From Kitasatospora sp. DSM 101779 (lineage in GTDB: Bacteria; Actinomycetota; Actinomycetes; Streptomycetales; Streptomycetaceae): a DNA stretch of 64,000 bases. Every line of letters starts with the position of its first letter. Positions within the stretch are counted from its first letter, which is position 1. Location of the stretch: contig NZ_JAHTIK010000001.1 of the NCBI RefSeq assembly GCF_025655475.1, forward strand, positions 799,622-863,621, read 5' to 3'. A model generated the notes under the pieces. That model saw nothing but the letters and a program-made list of their open reading frames with translations, made no database searches and had not been told where the DNA came from. Made by a program: the position numbers and the translations under genes. Below, piece after piece: positions 33,710 to 41,113 of this stretch.

Positions 33710-34150
33710 ATGACGACGTCCCCGCAGGCAGAGGCGCAGGCACAGGCCGTGGCCGAGCGACAGCTGTGCGGCCTGGTGAACGGGCTGGCCCAGCGCATCG
33801 CCGAGCACGTACGGGAGCGCGCCGCCACCCTGGGGCTGACCGCGTCCCAGGCGACCGCACTGCGGGAGATGAGCGGACCGATGACCATGCGCGAGCTCGC
33901 CGAACGCATGAGCTGCGAGCCCTCCAACACCACCTTCGTCGTCGACAAGCTGGAGAAGCAGAGCCTCGTCGAGCGCCGCCCGCACCCCACCGACCGCCGG
34001 GCCAAGCACCTCGTCCTCACCGCCGAGGGCACCGCACTGCGCGAACGCCTGCTCGCCCTCCTCGCCGTGGACTCCCCGCTCTCCGGCCTCACCCCGCAGG
34101 AGCAGGGCCTCCTGCACGGCCTGCTGGAGCAGGCCGTCACCGGCCGCTGA
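33710..34150 (+). CDS. MarR-family transcriptional regulator
   Basis: A 146-residue winged-helix repressor. The HTH is TMRELAERMSCEPSNTTFVVDKLEKQSLVERRPHPTDRRAKHLVLTAEG, with the DRR wing typical of MarR. It has a single Cys (SCEPSN) in the HTH and another near the N-terminus, which could sense oxidants. The divergent MBL hydrolase is the probable target. It seems leaderless. Confidence 0.92.
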   Translation: MTTSPQAEAQAQAVAERQLCGLVNGLAQRIAEHVRERAATLGLTASQATALREMSGPMTMRELAERMSCEPSNTTFVVDKLEKQSLVERRPHPTDRRAKHLVLTAEGTALRERLLALLAVDSPLSGLTPQEQGLLHGLLEQAVTGR

Positions 34151-34199
34151 GCCCCGCCGCCCACGGCCCGGGCCGTCCGGCGCCCGGACCTGTGCGGCG

Positions 34200-35135
34200 T
34201 CAGGGCACCCGGAGGGTGACGGCCGCGGTGTGCAGCCGGCCGCCGGCCCGGAACTGCAGGAAGACCCGCCAGTTCCCCGGCCCGGCGAGCCGGGCGTAGA
34301 AGGTCAGCACCGGGCCGCCGCCGCCCGCGGTGACGGGCGTGATCGGGTGCAGGTGGGCCAGCGCCAGGTCGCCCTCGTGGAAGGCGCTGAGGTGGGCGTA
34401 GCTGCCGAGGTACGGCTGCAGGTCGGTGGCCGGCCTGCCGTCCGGTCCGGTGGCGGTGACGGTGAGCGGGAACGCCTCCTTCGCGGTCGGGTCGGCCTGG
34501 AGGGCGAGTGTGTAGCCGTCGGCCTCGGCCGTGCCGGACGCGGCGGGCAGTCGCTCCGCCGTGGCGGTGCCCGGCACCGTCACGGTGCGGCCGAGGACGT
34601 ACTCCGTCCCCTTGCGCGGCCCGCTGTTCGGGGTGAACGAGGCGTACACCCGCCAGGCACCCGGATCGAGCGCGGCCAGGTCGGCCGTCCAGGTGCCGTC
34701 GCCCGCCATCACGGGGTGCAGGTGCTGGTAGCCGGTGAGGTCCGAGCGGATCGCGAAGAGGTGCATCCGCTCGGTCTGGGCCTCGGCGAAGTCGGTGACC
34801 GGCCGGCCGTCCGGACCGGTGATCACGAACGGGAGGCTCGTCGGGGTGGCGGCGGGGAGGCTGCCGAGGCGGGGATCCAGGCGGTAGCCGTCGCGTTCGG
34901 AGGCGAGCCCGTCGGTGCCGCCCATGGCGTGGGCACCGTGCTTCCCGGCCGCCGCCGGGGCCGCCGCCGCGGCGTGCTTGGCGACGGAGTGCCCCGGCCC
35001 CGTGGACGAAGCCGGCGCCGGGGTACCCTGCGCCGATGATCCCTGCGCGGCCACCCCCAGCAGGGCGGTCGCACCGACGGCCAGCACCAGGGAGCAGGCG
35101 AGCAGCGGGCGGTGGCCCTTCCAGTCAGTGGTCAC
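34200..35135 (-). CDS. Secreted His-rich two-domain protein
   Basis: A 311-residue exported protein. The signal/anchor is PLLACSLVLAVGATALLGVAA, followed by a low-complexity His/Ala/Met spacer (HSVAKHAAAA..GKHGAHAMGG). Then come two similar immunoglobulin-like domains, each with an HLHP motif (YQHLHPVMAGDG and LAHLHPITPV) and an ITGPDGRPVTD or TGPDGRPATD start. Similar proteins sit near copper genes in actinomycetes, so periplasmic metal binding is a fair guess. GTG 35135 has AAAGG 8 nt upstream. Confidence 0.75.
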   Translation of the reverse strand: MTTDWKGHRPLLACSLVLAVGATALLGVAAQGSSAQGTPAPASSTGPGHSVAKHAAAAAPAAAGKHGAHAMGGTDGLASERDGYRLDPRLGSLPAATPTSLPFVITGPDGRPVTDFAEAQTERMHLFAIRSDLTGYQHLHPVMAGDGTWTADLAALDPGAWRVYASFTPNSGPRKGTEYVLGRTVTVPGTATAERLPAASGTAEADGYTLALQADPTAKEAFPLTVTATGPDGRPATDLQPYLGSYAHLSAFHEGDLALAHLHPITPVTAGGGGPVLTFYARLAGPGNWRVFLQFRAGGRLHTAAVTLRVP

Positions 35136-35417
35136 GGTGCGCCTTTCGAGCGTGCTGCCGGGGGACGGTGCGTCCGCGCGTTCTCCGGCCGGTCCGGCCG
35201 CGTCACTCAGGAGATCCGCGGACGCGCCGCCGATAACGGAAATCTCCGGGTTTCGGACGATCGGCTGTCGGGGCGGCGGCCGGGCACCGACCGGGCCACG
35301 GGCCGCCGGGCCCCGGCTGCCGTGCAGGTGCTCCGCGCATCACCCACGATCGGGGGGAGGACTCGTTCGCCGAGCCTGGAGGTCCCGATGGAACACCGGA
35401 GCGAGGAGCACGGGAGC

Positions 35418-35433
35418 CGGCCGGCCGGCCGGC
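35418..35433. repeat. (CCGG)4 tetranucleotide repeat
   Basis: Four perfect CCGG units within the first 50 bp of a coding region. Three units would put the start codon in frame with the membrane-protein body; four do not. Confidence 0.85.
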
Positions 35434-35993
35434 GGAGGGTACTTCGCGGGGTTCGCGCCCTGGATCGTCTTCGACGTGGTGGCGAGCCCGAGCACCTGGG
35501 AGTTCGCAGCCCTGGCCGGCCTGGTCACGGCCGTCCTGTTAGGACGGCCGGCCGCCGGGCGCGGGGGTTGGAAGATCCTGGACGTGGCCGGCATCGCGTT
35601 CTTCGCGGTCATGAGCCTGCTGGCGCTCGTCCTCGGCCGGGACGATCTGACCTGGCTGGAGACGTACGCCCAGGTCATCTCGTCCGGGGTGCTGGCGGTG
35701 GTGGCGTTCGGCTCGCTGCTGTTCGACCCGTTCACCGCCCAGTACGCGCGCGAGTCGACCCCACGGCAGTACCGGGACAGCCCGGTCTTCCGGCAGGTCA
35801 ACCGGACGCTGACGGCGGTGTGGGGGCTGGTGTTCGCCGTGATCGCGGTGCTGGGGGTGGTCGCGGTGCACGTCGACCAGGGCGACGACTGGCTCAACTG
35901 GGTGATCCCGATCGCGCTGATCACAGCTGCGTTCACGTTCACCGCCCGCTACCCCGACGCGGTGCGCCGCCGGATGTCGGCGGACCGGGCCGC

Positions 35994-36041
35994 AGCGGGC
36001 GGCGAGGGGACGGCCGGAGCGGGCGGCGAGGGGACGGCCGG
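35994..36041. repeat. 24-bp direct repeat, two copies
   Basis: The C-terminal tail of the membrane protein contains two adjacent copies encoding GGEGTAGA. Confidence 0.7.
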
Positions 36042-36102
36042 AGCGGGCCTGCGGGACGGCCGGGGCGAACGACCGGGCCCCGGCTGACCGCACGTTCACC
36101 GC

Positions 36103-36143
36103 ACGGCTCGGCGCCCGGCCGGTGCGGCCGGGCGCCGAGCCGT
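36103..36143. terminator. Bidirectional terminator with 18-bp perfect stem
   Basis: ACGGCTCGGCGCCCGGCC (36103-36120), loop GGTGC, and its exact complement at 36126-36143. It lies between convergent genes and touches the stop codon of the MFS gene. Confidence 0.85.
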
Positions 36144-37522
36144 CACAGCCGCTCGGGGACGGGGTTGCCGACGGCCTCGACGGCCCGGCGGAGGGGGACC
36201 TTCACCAGCACGGCGAAGCCGATGACGAAGAACACCAGCAGAGAGATGATCGCCGAACGGTAGCTGCCGGTGATCTGGTACGCGAGGCCGAAGACCAGCG
36301 GGCCCATCCAACTGGTGCCGCGGTCGCTGACCTTGTAGAAGCTGAAGTACTCGGCCTCCTTGCCGGCCGGGACGAGGTGGGAGAACAGCGAGCGGGAGAG
36401 CGCCTGGCTGCCGCCCAGCACCAGGCCGATCATGCAGGCCAGGGCGAAGAACCAGATCGGCCGGTGGGCGGGCATGACGTACCCCAGGGCGAGGGTGAAC
36501 ACCCAGGCGACCAGCGAGCCGAGGATGGTCCGCTTGGCGCCGTACCGGCCCGCGATCCGGCCGAGCAGCAGCGCGCCGCCGATCGCCACGATCTGGACCA
36601 GGAGCACGGCGGCGACCAACGAGGTCTGGTCCATGCCGAGTTCCTCGCTGCCGTAGAGCGAGGCCTGCGAGACGACGGTCTGGATGCCGTCGTTGTAGCA
36701 GAGGAAGGCGGCCAGGTAGAGCAGCGTGAGCGGGTACTGGCGCATGCCGCGCAGGGTGCGGGCGAGTTCGCGCAGGCTGCCGGCGGCGGGCCGGTCGGGT
36801 GCGGCCGCGGCACGCTCGGGCCCGGCGCCGGCCCGGGAGGGCAGCCGCAGCATCGGGACGATCGTGAACAGCGCCCACCACAGGCCGGCCGAGGCCAGGC
36901 AGATCCGCACGGCGGTGCCGGACGACAGGCCGAGCGCGTCGTGACCCTCGAACAGCGCCAGGTTGGCGATCAGCAGCAGCCCGCCACCTGCGTAGCCGTA
37001 CGCCCAGCCCTTCGAGGAGACGGCGTCGCGCTCGTCGGGGGTGGCCAGGCGCGGGAGGTAGGCGTAGGACAGCGCCACCGACACCGCGTACGCGATGTTG
37101 GCGACCACCAGCAGTGCGCCGCCGAGCAGGTAGCGGTCGCCACCGAGGAAGAACATCCCCATGGTGGCGATCGAGCCCACGTAGGCGAAGCCGCACATCA
37201 GTTCCTTGTGCCGCCCGGTGCGGTCCGCGACGGTGCCGGTCACCAGCATCACCGCGACCGACACCAGCACGGAGAAGGAGACCGTGTACGGGAAGAACGA
37301 CCCCGCACGGATCGAGAGGCCGAGCGGGTGCACGTCGCCGGCCGCGTCGGCGGCGTTCTTGGCGACGGAGGTCAGGTACGGCCCGAGGAACACCGTCAGG
37401 ACGGTGGCCGAGAAGGCCGCGTTGGCCCAGTCGTTGATGTACCAGCCGAACTGCATCCGGCGCAGGGCGTGCCGGTCGGCCGAGGTCTCGAGGTGGTCGG
37501 GCAGTTGGGCCGCGGTGCTCAT
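36143..37522 (-). CDS. MFS transporter, UMF1/Atg22-like family
   Basis: A 459-residue integral membrane protein with about 12 helices. MQFGWYINDWANAAFSATVLTVFLGPYL is the characteristic start of the UMF1/Atg22-like group, and SDRGTSWMGPLVFGLAYQITGSYRSAI is the conserved C-terminal block. Substrates of this bacterial family are poorly known. Its ATG overlaps the stop of the GDPD gene (ATGA), so the two are coupled and may import and use a glycerophosphodiester or its products. Confidence 0.88.
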   Translation of the reverse strand: MSTAAQLPDHLETSADRHALRRMQFGWYINDWANAAFSATVLTVFLGPYLTSVAKNAADAAGDVHPLGLSIRAGSFFPYTVSFSVLVSVAVMLVTGTVADRTGRHKELMCGFAYVGSIATMGMFFLGGDRYLLGGALLVVANIAYAVSVALSYAYLPRLATPDERDAVSSKGWAYGYAGGGLLLIANLALFEGHDALGLSSGTAVRICLASAGLWWALFTIVPMLRLPSRAGAGPERAAAAPDRPAAGSLRELARTLRGMRQYPLTLLYLAAFLCYNDGIQTVVSQASLYGSEELGMDQTSLVAAVLLVQIVAIGGALLLGRIAGRYGAKRTILGSLVAWVFTLALGYVMPAHRPIWFFALACMIGLVLGGSQALSRSLFSHLVPAGKEAEYFSFYKVSDRGTSWMGPLVFGLAYQITGSYRSAIISLLVFFVIGFAVLVKVPLRRAVEAVGNPVPERL

Positions 37523-38322
37523 GGGGCTCCTGTTTCCGTGCCGGAGCCGGTGCTGCCGTCGTTCCAGCAGCCGCGCTCGCCGAGGACGTCCCGCAGGACG
37601 TCGATGCGATCGGCCATGATGCCATCCACGCCGAGGTCGAGGAGAGCCCTGATCCGTGTGGGATCGTCCACAGTCCAGACGTGCACCTGCAGGCCGAGGC
37701 GGTGGGCGGTTCGGACGAAGGCCCGGTCGACGACCCGCAGCCCCCGGTGCCGCTCCGGCACCTGTGCGCACACCCCGGCGAACGGTGCCCCGCTCCCCCG
37801 CAGCAACGGCCCGGTCAGCGAGCGCAGCCGCAGTCGGGCCACTTCGCGGGGGCCGAGCGAGGTGGCCAGGCGGGGGCCGGCGGCGGCGCGGACGGCGGCG
37901 AGGCGGCTGTCGGAGAACCCGCCGACGCAGACCCGGTCCCAGGCGCCGGTCCGGCGGATCGCCTCGACCAGCGGCCCGACGGCCTGCACCGCCTTGACGT
38001 CGATGTTGAAGCGGGCATCCGGGAAGGCGCCGAGCAGGTCCTCCAGCAGCGGTACGGGCTCGGTGCCGCCGATCCGGGCCCGCCTGACGGTGTCCCAGGG
38101 CAGGTCGGCCACCGCCCCGGTGGAGTCGGTGACCCGGTCGAGGCGGGAGTCGTGGAAGGCCACCAGCACGCCGTCGGCGGTGGCGTGCACGTCCGTCTCC
38201 AGGTAGCGGTACCCGAGCGCGACGGCGGCCTCGAACGCGGCGAACGAGTTCTCCGGATGCCCGAGGTCACCGCCCCGGTGGGCGAAGGCGAGCGGCCCCG
38301 GTTGGTCGAGGAAGGGATGCAT
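37519..38322 (-). CDS. Glycerophosphodiester phosphodiesterase
   Basis: A 267-residue TIM-barrel GDPD. The catalytic His is in AHRGGDLGHPENS (His 15, with Glu 24) and metal ligands are in ETDVHATADGVLVAFHD (Glu 42, Asp 44; second His 46). It hydrolyses glycerophosphodiesters to sn-glycerol-3-phosphate plus an alcohol. There is no signal peptide, so it is cytoplasmic. It is the first gene of a two-gene operon with the MFS transporter. A 9-bp inverted repeat at about 38396-38435 lies upstream. Confidence 0.93.
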   Translation of the reverse strand: MHPFLDQPGPLAFAHRGGDLGHPENSFAAFEAAVALGYRYLETDVHATADGVLVAFHDSRLDRVTDSTGAVADLPWDTVRRARIGGTEPVPLLEDLLGAFPDARFNIDVKAVQAVGPLVEAIRRTGAWDRVCVGGFSDSRLAAVRAAAGPRLATSLGPREVARLRLRSLTGPLLRGSGAPFAGVCAQVPERHRGLRVVDRAFVRTAHRLGLQVHVWTVDDPTRIRALLDLGVDGIMADRIDVLRDVLGERGCWNDGSTGSGTETGAP

Positions 38323-38395
38323 GTGGTGCTCCGAGGTGCGGGAGGGCCCACGCGAGGCCGGACGGTACTGCCCGCTCCGACGGTGTCTCGGACCG

Positions 38396-38437
38396 CGCGC
38401 GTTACAGTATGACGCAACCTGTCAAGCAGTAACGCGC
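38396..38437. promoter_or_regulatory. Inverted repeat before the GDPD/MFS operon
   Basis: GCGCGTTAC and GTAACGCGC flank about 23 bp. On the leftward strand a TTGACA hexamer lies inside it, so the repeat surrounds a probable promoter about 75-115 bp before the GDPD start. A repressor or looping site is likely. Confidence 0.55.
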
Positions 38438-38490
38438 GGTGTGCCGGAGCGGGCCGGGGAACGGCCCGGCCGCCCGGCCCCGGGCCCGGC

Positions 38491-39522
38491 TCAGCCCCGG
38501 GCGACGGCCTGCCGGGTGCGCCGGGCGAGGCCGTGCAGACGCTGGACGGCCACGAAACGGCGCATCCGATCGGCCAGTGTCAGGCGGTACTTGAGCCACA
38601 GCTGGGTGCTCAGCCCGGCCAGCCGCTCGGGGCCGATGGCACGGAGCAGCCGGCTGACGTGGCGCTGGTAGGCCTCGCGGTAGGCGTGGTCGCCGTCCGG
38701 GACGGACCAGAAGAACATCGGGATCTCCTCGACCAGGCAGTTCCGGTCGTAGGCACGCAGGTGCTCGGCGAACACCGGCTCGGGCCGGCCGAGCAGCCAC
38801 TCCCGGACGAGTTCCATCGACCGGACCCGGTCGACCAGGCCGCGCGGGTCGGTCTTCTTCTGGGTGATCGACAGCTCGCCGTCCTCGCGGACCCGCCAGT
38901 GGTAGATCGGATCCGCCAGCACGTCGACCCGCTCGGCGAGGAAGTGGTGGGGCACGCTGACCGGCGCGTCCTCGTACAGGATGCCCTCGGGGTAGAGGAG
39001 GCCCGCAACGTCGAAGAACGAGCGCCGGTAGACCTTGTTCCAGGCGGTGCGGTCGGTGACCAGGGCGGGCAGTTCGCTGACGTGGGTGCGCAGCCGGGTC
39101 TCACGGAACGGGCGCCGGTGGGCGTGCGAGGGGGTGAGGCCGTCGCTCCGCAGCCGCATCGCGTTGCCGGCGGCGAAGTCGGATCCGGTCTCGTCCAGCG
39201 TACGGATCATCAGCTGGTACGCGTGCGGCGGCAGGGCGTCGTCGCTGTCGACGAAGGCCAGGTACTCGGTCCCGGGGGTGACGTGGCGCCAGCCGGTGTT
39301 GCGGGCGGCGCCGAGACCCTTGTTCTCCTGCCGGACCAGTCGGAAGCGGGGGTCTTCGGCGGCGTACGCCTTGGCGATGACGGGGCCGTCGTCGGTCGAG
39401 CCGTCGTCGACCATCACGCATTCGAAGTCCTCGAAGGTCTGGGCCGCGATCGAGTCGAGGCACTCCTTGAGGTAGCGCTCGACGTTGTAGATCGGAACGA
39501 CGACGGAGAGGCGCGGCGCCAT
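38491..39522 (-). CDS. Family 2 glycosyltransferase
   Basis: A 343-residue GT-A enzyme. LSVVVPIYNVERYLKECLDSI opens the nucleotide-sugar domain, VDDGSTDDG and FVDSDDALPP (the DxD) bind the metal-sugar nucleotide, and GILYEDAPVSVPHHF contains the acidic catalytic motif (ED). The C-terminal ~100 residues are helical and basic, as in teichoic-acid-like or capsule GT2 enzymes. There is no transmembrane segment. It stands alone, so the acceptor cannot be inferred. AAAGG precedes ATG 39522. Confidence 0.92.
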   Translation of the reverse strand: MAPRLSVVVPIYNVERYLKECLDSIAAQTFEDFECVMVDDGSTDDGPVIAKAYAAEDPRFRLVRQENKGLGAARNTGWRHVTPGTEYLAFVDSDDALPPHAYQLMIRTLDETGSDFAAGNAMRLRSDGLTPSHAHRRPFRETRLRTHVSELPALVTDRTAWNKVYRRSFFDVAGLLYPEGILYEDAPVSVPHHFLAERVDVLADPIYHWRVREDGELSITQKKTDPRGLVDRVRSMELVREWLLGRPEPVFAEHLRAYDRNCLVEEIPMFFWSVPDGDHAYREAYQRHVSRLLRAIGPERLAGLSTQLWLKYRLTLADRMRRFVAVQRLHGLARRTRQAVARG

Positions 39523-39746
39523 CCAACGGCCTTTCGCTCAGGGGCGGACGCGCCGTGCGGGCGCCGACCAACGATCACCGGAAGTGCATGGTCGCCACCG
39601 GTGGCGGCCCGAGCGTAGGGAACGCGTGCGACCGCCGGGTGAACGGCGGTTGGCGTCGCGGAGCTGCGGCGCGGTGCGACAGCGGGCGGTACCGGCCCCT
39701 GTACCGGTGCGCCCGTCCGCGCGGGCGGCCGCGCCGCGGGCTCGCG

Positions 39747-40115
39747 TCAGCCGGTGGCGCCGGGCCGGAGGTCGCCGAGGAGCTCGGCCCTGCCGGCGAT
39801 CACGTCGGTGAGGATGTGCCGGGCGACGGCGAGGAGTTCGGCGACCTCGGGGCTGGTGATCCGGTAGATCACGGTGGCCCCGTCACGCCGCGAGGTGACG
39901 ACGCCGGCGCGGCGCAGGACGGCCAGCTGCTGGGAGAGGTTGGAGGCCTCGACGCCGACGTCGGCGAGGAGTTCGGCGACGGCGTGCTCGCGCCGGCTGA
40001 GCAGTTCGAGGACGCGGATGCGCACCGGGTGGCCGAGGGTCTTGAAGAACTCGGCCTTGACCTGGTACAGCGGCACGGCGGCGACGGAGGACTGCCGGGG
40101 TCTGCCGACTGGCAT
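39747..40115 (-). CDS. ArsR-family regulator (paralogue 1)
   Basis: A 122-residue winged-helix repressor. KAEFFKTLGHPVRIRVLELLSRREHAVAELLADVGVEASNLSQQLAVLRRAGVVTSRRDGATVIYRI spans the HTH. It has no Cys residues and lacks the ELCVC metal site of ArsR/SmtB, so it does not sense metal by that route. It is closely similar to the second ArsR at 42823-43173. No target gene is coupled to it. TTGCA-N6-TGCAA at 40232-40247 is a possible operator 120 bp upstream. Confidence 0.92.
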   Translation of the reverse strand: MPVGRPRQSSVAAVPLYQVKAEFFKTLGHPVRIRVLELLSRREHAVAELLADVGVEASNLSQQLAVLRRAGVVTSRRDGATVIYRITSPEVAELLAVARHILTDVIAGRAELLGDLRPGATG

Positions 40116-40231
40116 GGATCACCGTCCGTGTCGAGAGTCGATCAGCTGCTGTTTCGAGGGTATCAACGCAGGTCGGGACGGTGGTCGGCGACAGTCTTCC
40201 GGTGGCGCGGGCGTCCCGCCCGACAGGCACA

Positions 40232-40247
40232 TTGCACATATTTGCAA
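40232..40247. promoter_or_regulatory. AT-rich inverted repeat TTGCA-N6-TGCAA
   Basis: It lies in the 240-bp space between the leftward ArsR gene and the rightward PNPOx-like gene, in an AT-rich patch. It is a candidate binding site for the ArsR protein. Confidence 0.45.
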
Positions 40248-40354
40248 CTGATAAACTCAATGATACCGGCGGTGCTTCGACGGCGCTGCCGTCCCGGGCC
40301 CGCTGCGCTATGGGGGTGCGGCGGGCCCGCCCCCGCCTTTTCGAGGTGCGCGCG

Positions 40355-40768
40355 ATGGACGACGAGGGCCGGGCTCCGTCCCTGGTCCCGGTGGACCAGG
40401 AACCTGTGCAGGCACTGACCCTGCTGGCCGGGCTCGCCCCGGGGTGCCTGCTGCGACCGCCCGGTGGCACGCCGCCGACCGTCGTCCGGCATCTCGTCGA
40501 GGGCCGCCTCCTCTACCTCCGGGTCCGCTTCCCGGGCGGCATCCCCGTCTGTCCCGGCCGGCTGACCTACCAGGCGCAGCGGATCGATCCGGAGGGGCAC
40601 TCCGGGTGGTTGGTGCTGGTGACGGGACCGGTACGACTGGTGGCGGAGCCGGACGAGCGGGACCGGCCGCGGATCCCGGTGGGGCCGTGGTCCGGCGAGG
40701 CGGACCAGCTGCTGTTGCTGGTGCCGGAGCGGCTGTCGGTGTTCCGGCTGGCCGGCGTCCTGGACTGA
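40355..40768 (+). CDS. PNPOx-like flavin-binding fold protein
   Basis: A 137-residue split-barrel protein of the pyridoxamine-5'-phosphate-oxidase-like superfamily. LTLLAGLAPGCLLRP, VRHLVEGRLLYLRV, and RIDPEGHSGWLVLVTGPVRLV followed by LLLLVPERLSVFRL match the actinobacterial flavin-binding relatives often paired with stress regulators. The usual GRLA motif of the cofactor site is altered (GCLL), so FMN or F420 binding is uncertain. ATG 40355 has GAGG about 8 nt upstream. Confidence 0.72.
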   Translation: MDDEGRAPSLVPVDQEPVQALTLLAGLAPGCLLRPPGGTPPTVVRHLVEGRLLYLRVRFPGGIPVCPGRLTYQAQRIDPEGHSGWLVLVTGPVRLVAEPDERDRPRIPVGPWSGEADQLLLLVPERLSVFRLAGVLD

Positions 40769-40839
40769 CCTCCCGGGTTCGCGTCCGCCGGCGGGACGGC
40801 TCCAACGGCGGGACGGCTCCGCCTGCGGGGTACGGGGCT

Positions 40840-40974
40840 TCAGCGGCGGTGGCCGAGGGTGAAGAGCAGGATCACGAAGCCGGCGAACAGGTGCGTTCCG
40901 GCGATGTAGATGGTGGCGCGGACGAGCATGGCCTTGCGGCGGGCGTTCTCGTCGCGGCCGGCCGGGGTGGTCAT
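40840..40974 (-). CDS. Small single-helix membrane protein (DUF6126-like)
   Basis: A 44-residue protein. A polar N-terminus (MTTPAGRDENARRKAML) leads into one membrane helix with VRATIYIAGTHLFAGFVILLF and ends TLGHRR. The pattern IAGTHL/HLFA..LLF.LG resembles the small DUF6126 proteins widespread in streptomycetes, whose function is unknown. It sits 139 bp downstream of the SulP gene on the same strand. The coding case rests on the family resemblance and the clean ATG and stop. Confidence 0.6.
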   Translation of the reverse strand: MTTPAGRDENARRKAMLVRATIYIAGTHLFAGFVILLFTLGHRR

Positions 40975-41113
40975 CGGGTACTCCGTAGCGGGTTGCGGCT
41001 GGTTGCGGCGGGGCGGTGGGGATCGGGCGGAGGGAGGTCGCTGTCGTGGCTGCCGACGGCCGAGTGCGTGGAACCGGCGGCGGCCCGCGGGTGGGGCGTC
41101 GGCCGCTCGGCGC

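Larger units (their letters stand above)
35388..36087 (+). pseudogene. Frameshifted multi-pass membrane protein; shift lies in a (CCGG)4 tract
   Basis: A strong GGAGG precedes ATG 35388, but that frame is not the one encoding the membrane protein. The body (GGGYFAGFAPWIVFDVVASPSTWEFAALAGLVTAVLLG and four more helices) is in another frame with no nearby start. Between them lies CCGGCCGGCCGGCCGG (35418-35433). Removing one CCGG unit restores MEHRSEEHGSRPAGGGYF in a single ~231-residue frame. The body has a TTA leucine codon (35539-35541), rare in streptomycetes and read by the bldA tRNA. The tail holds a 24-bp direct repeat (35994-36041). Function unknown. Confidence 0.7.
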
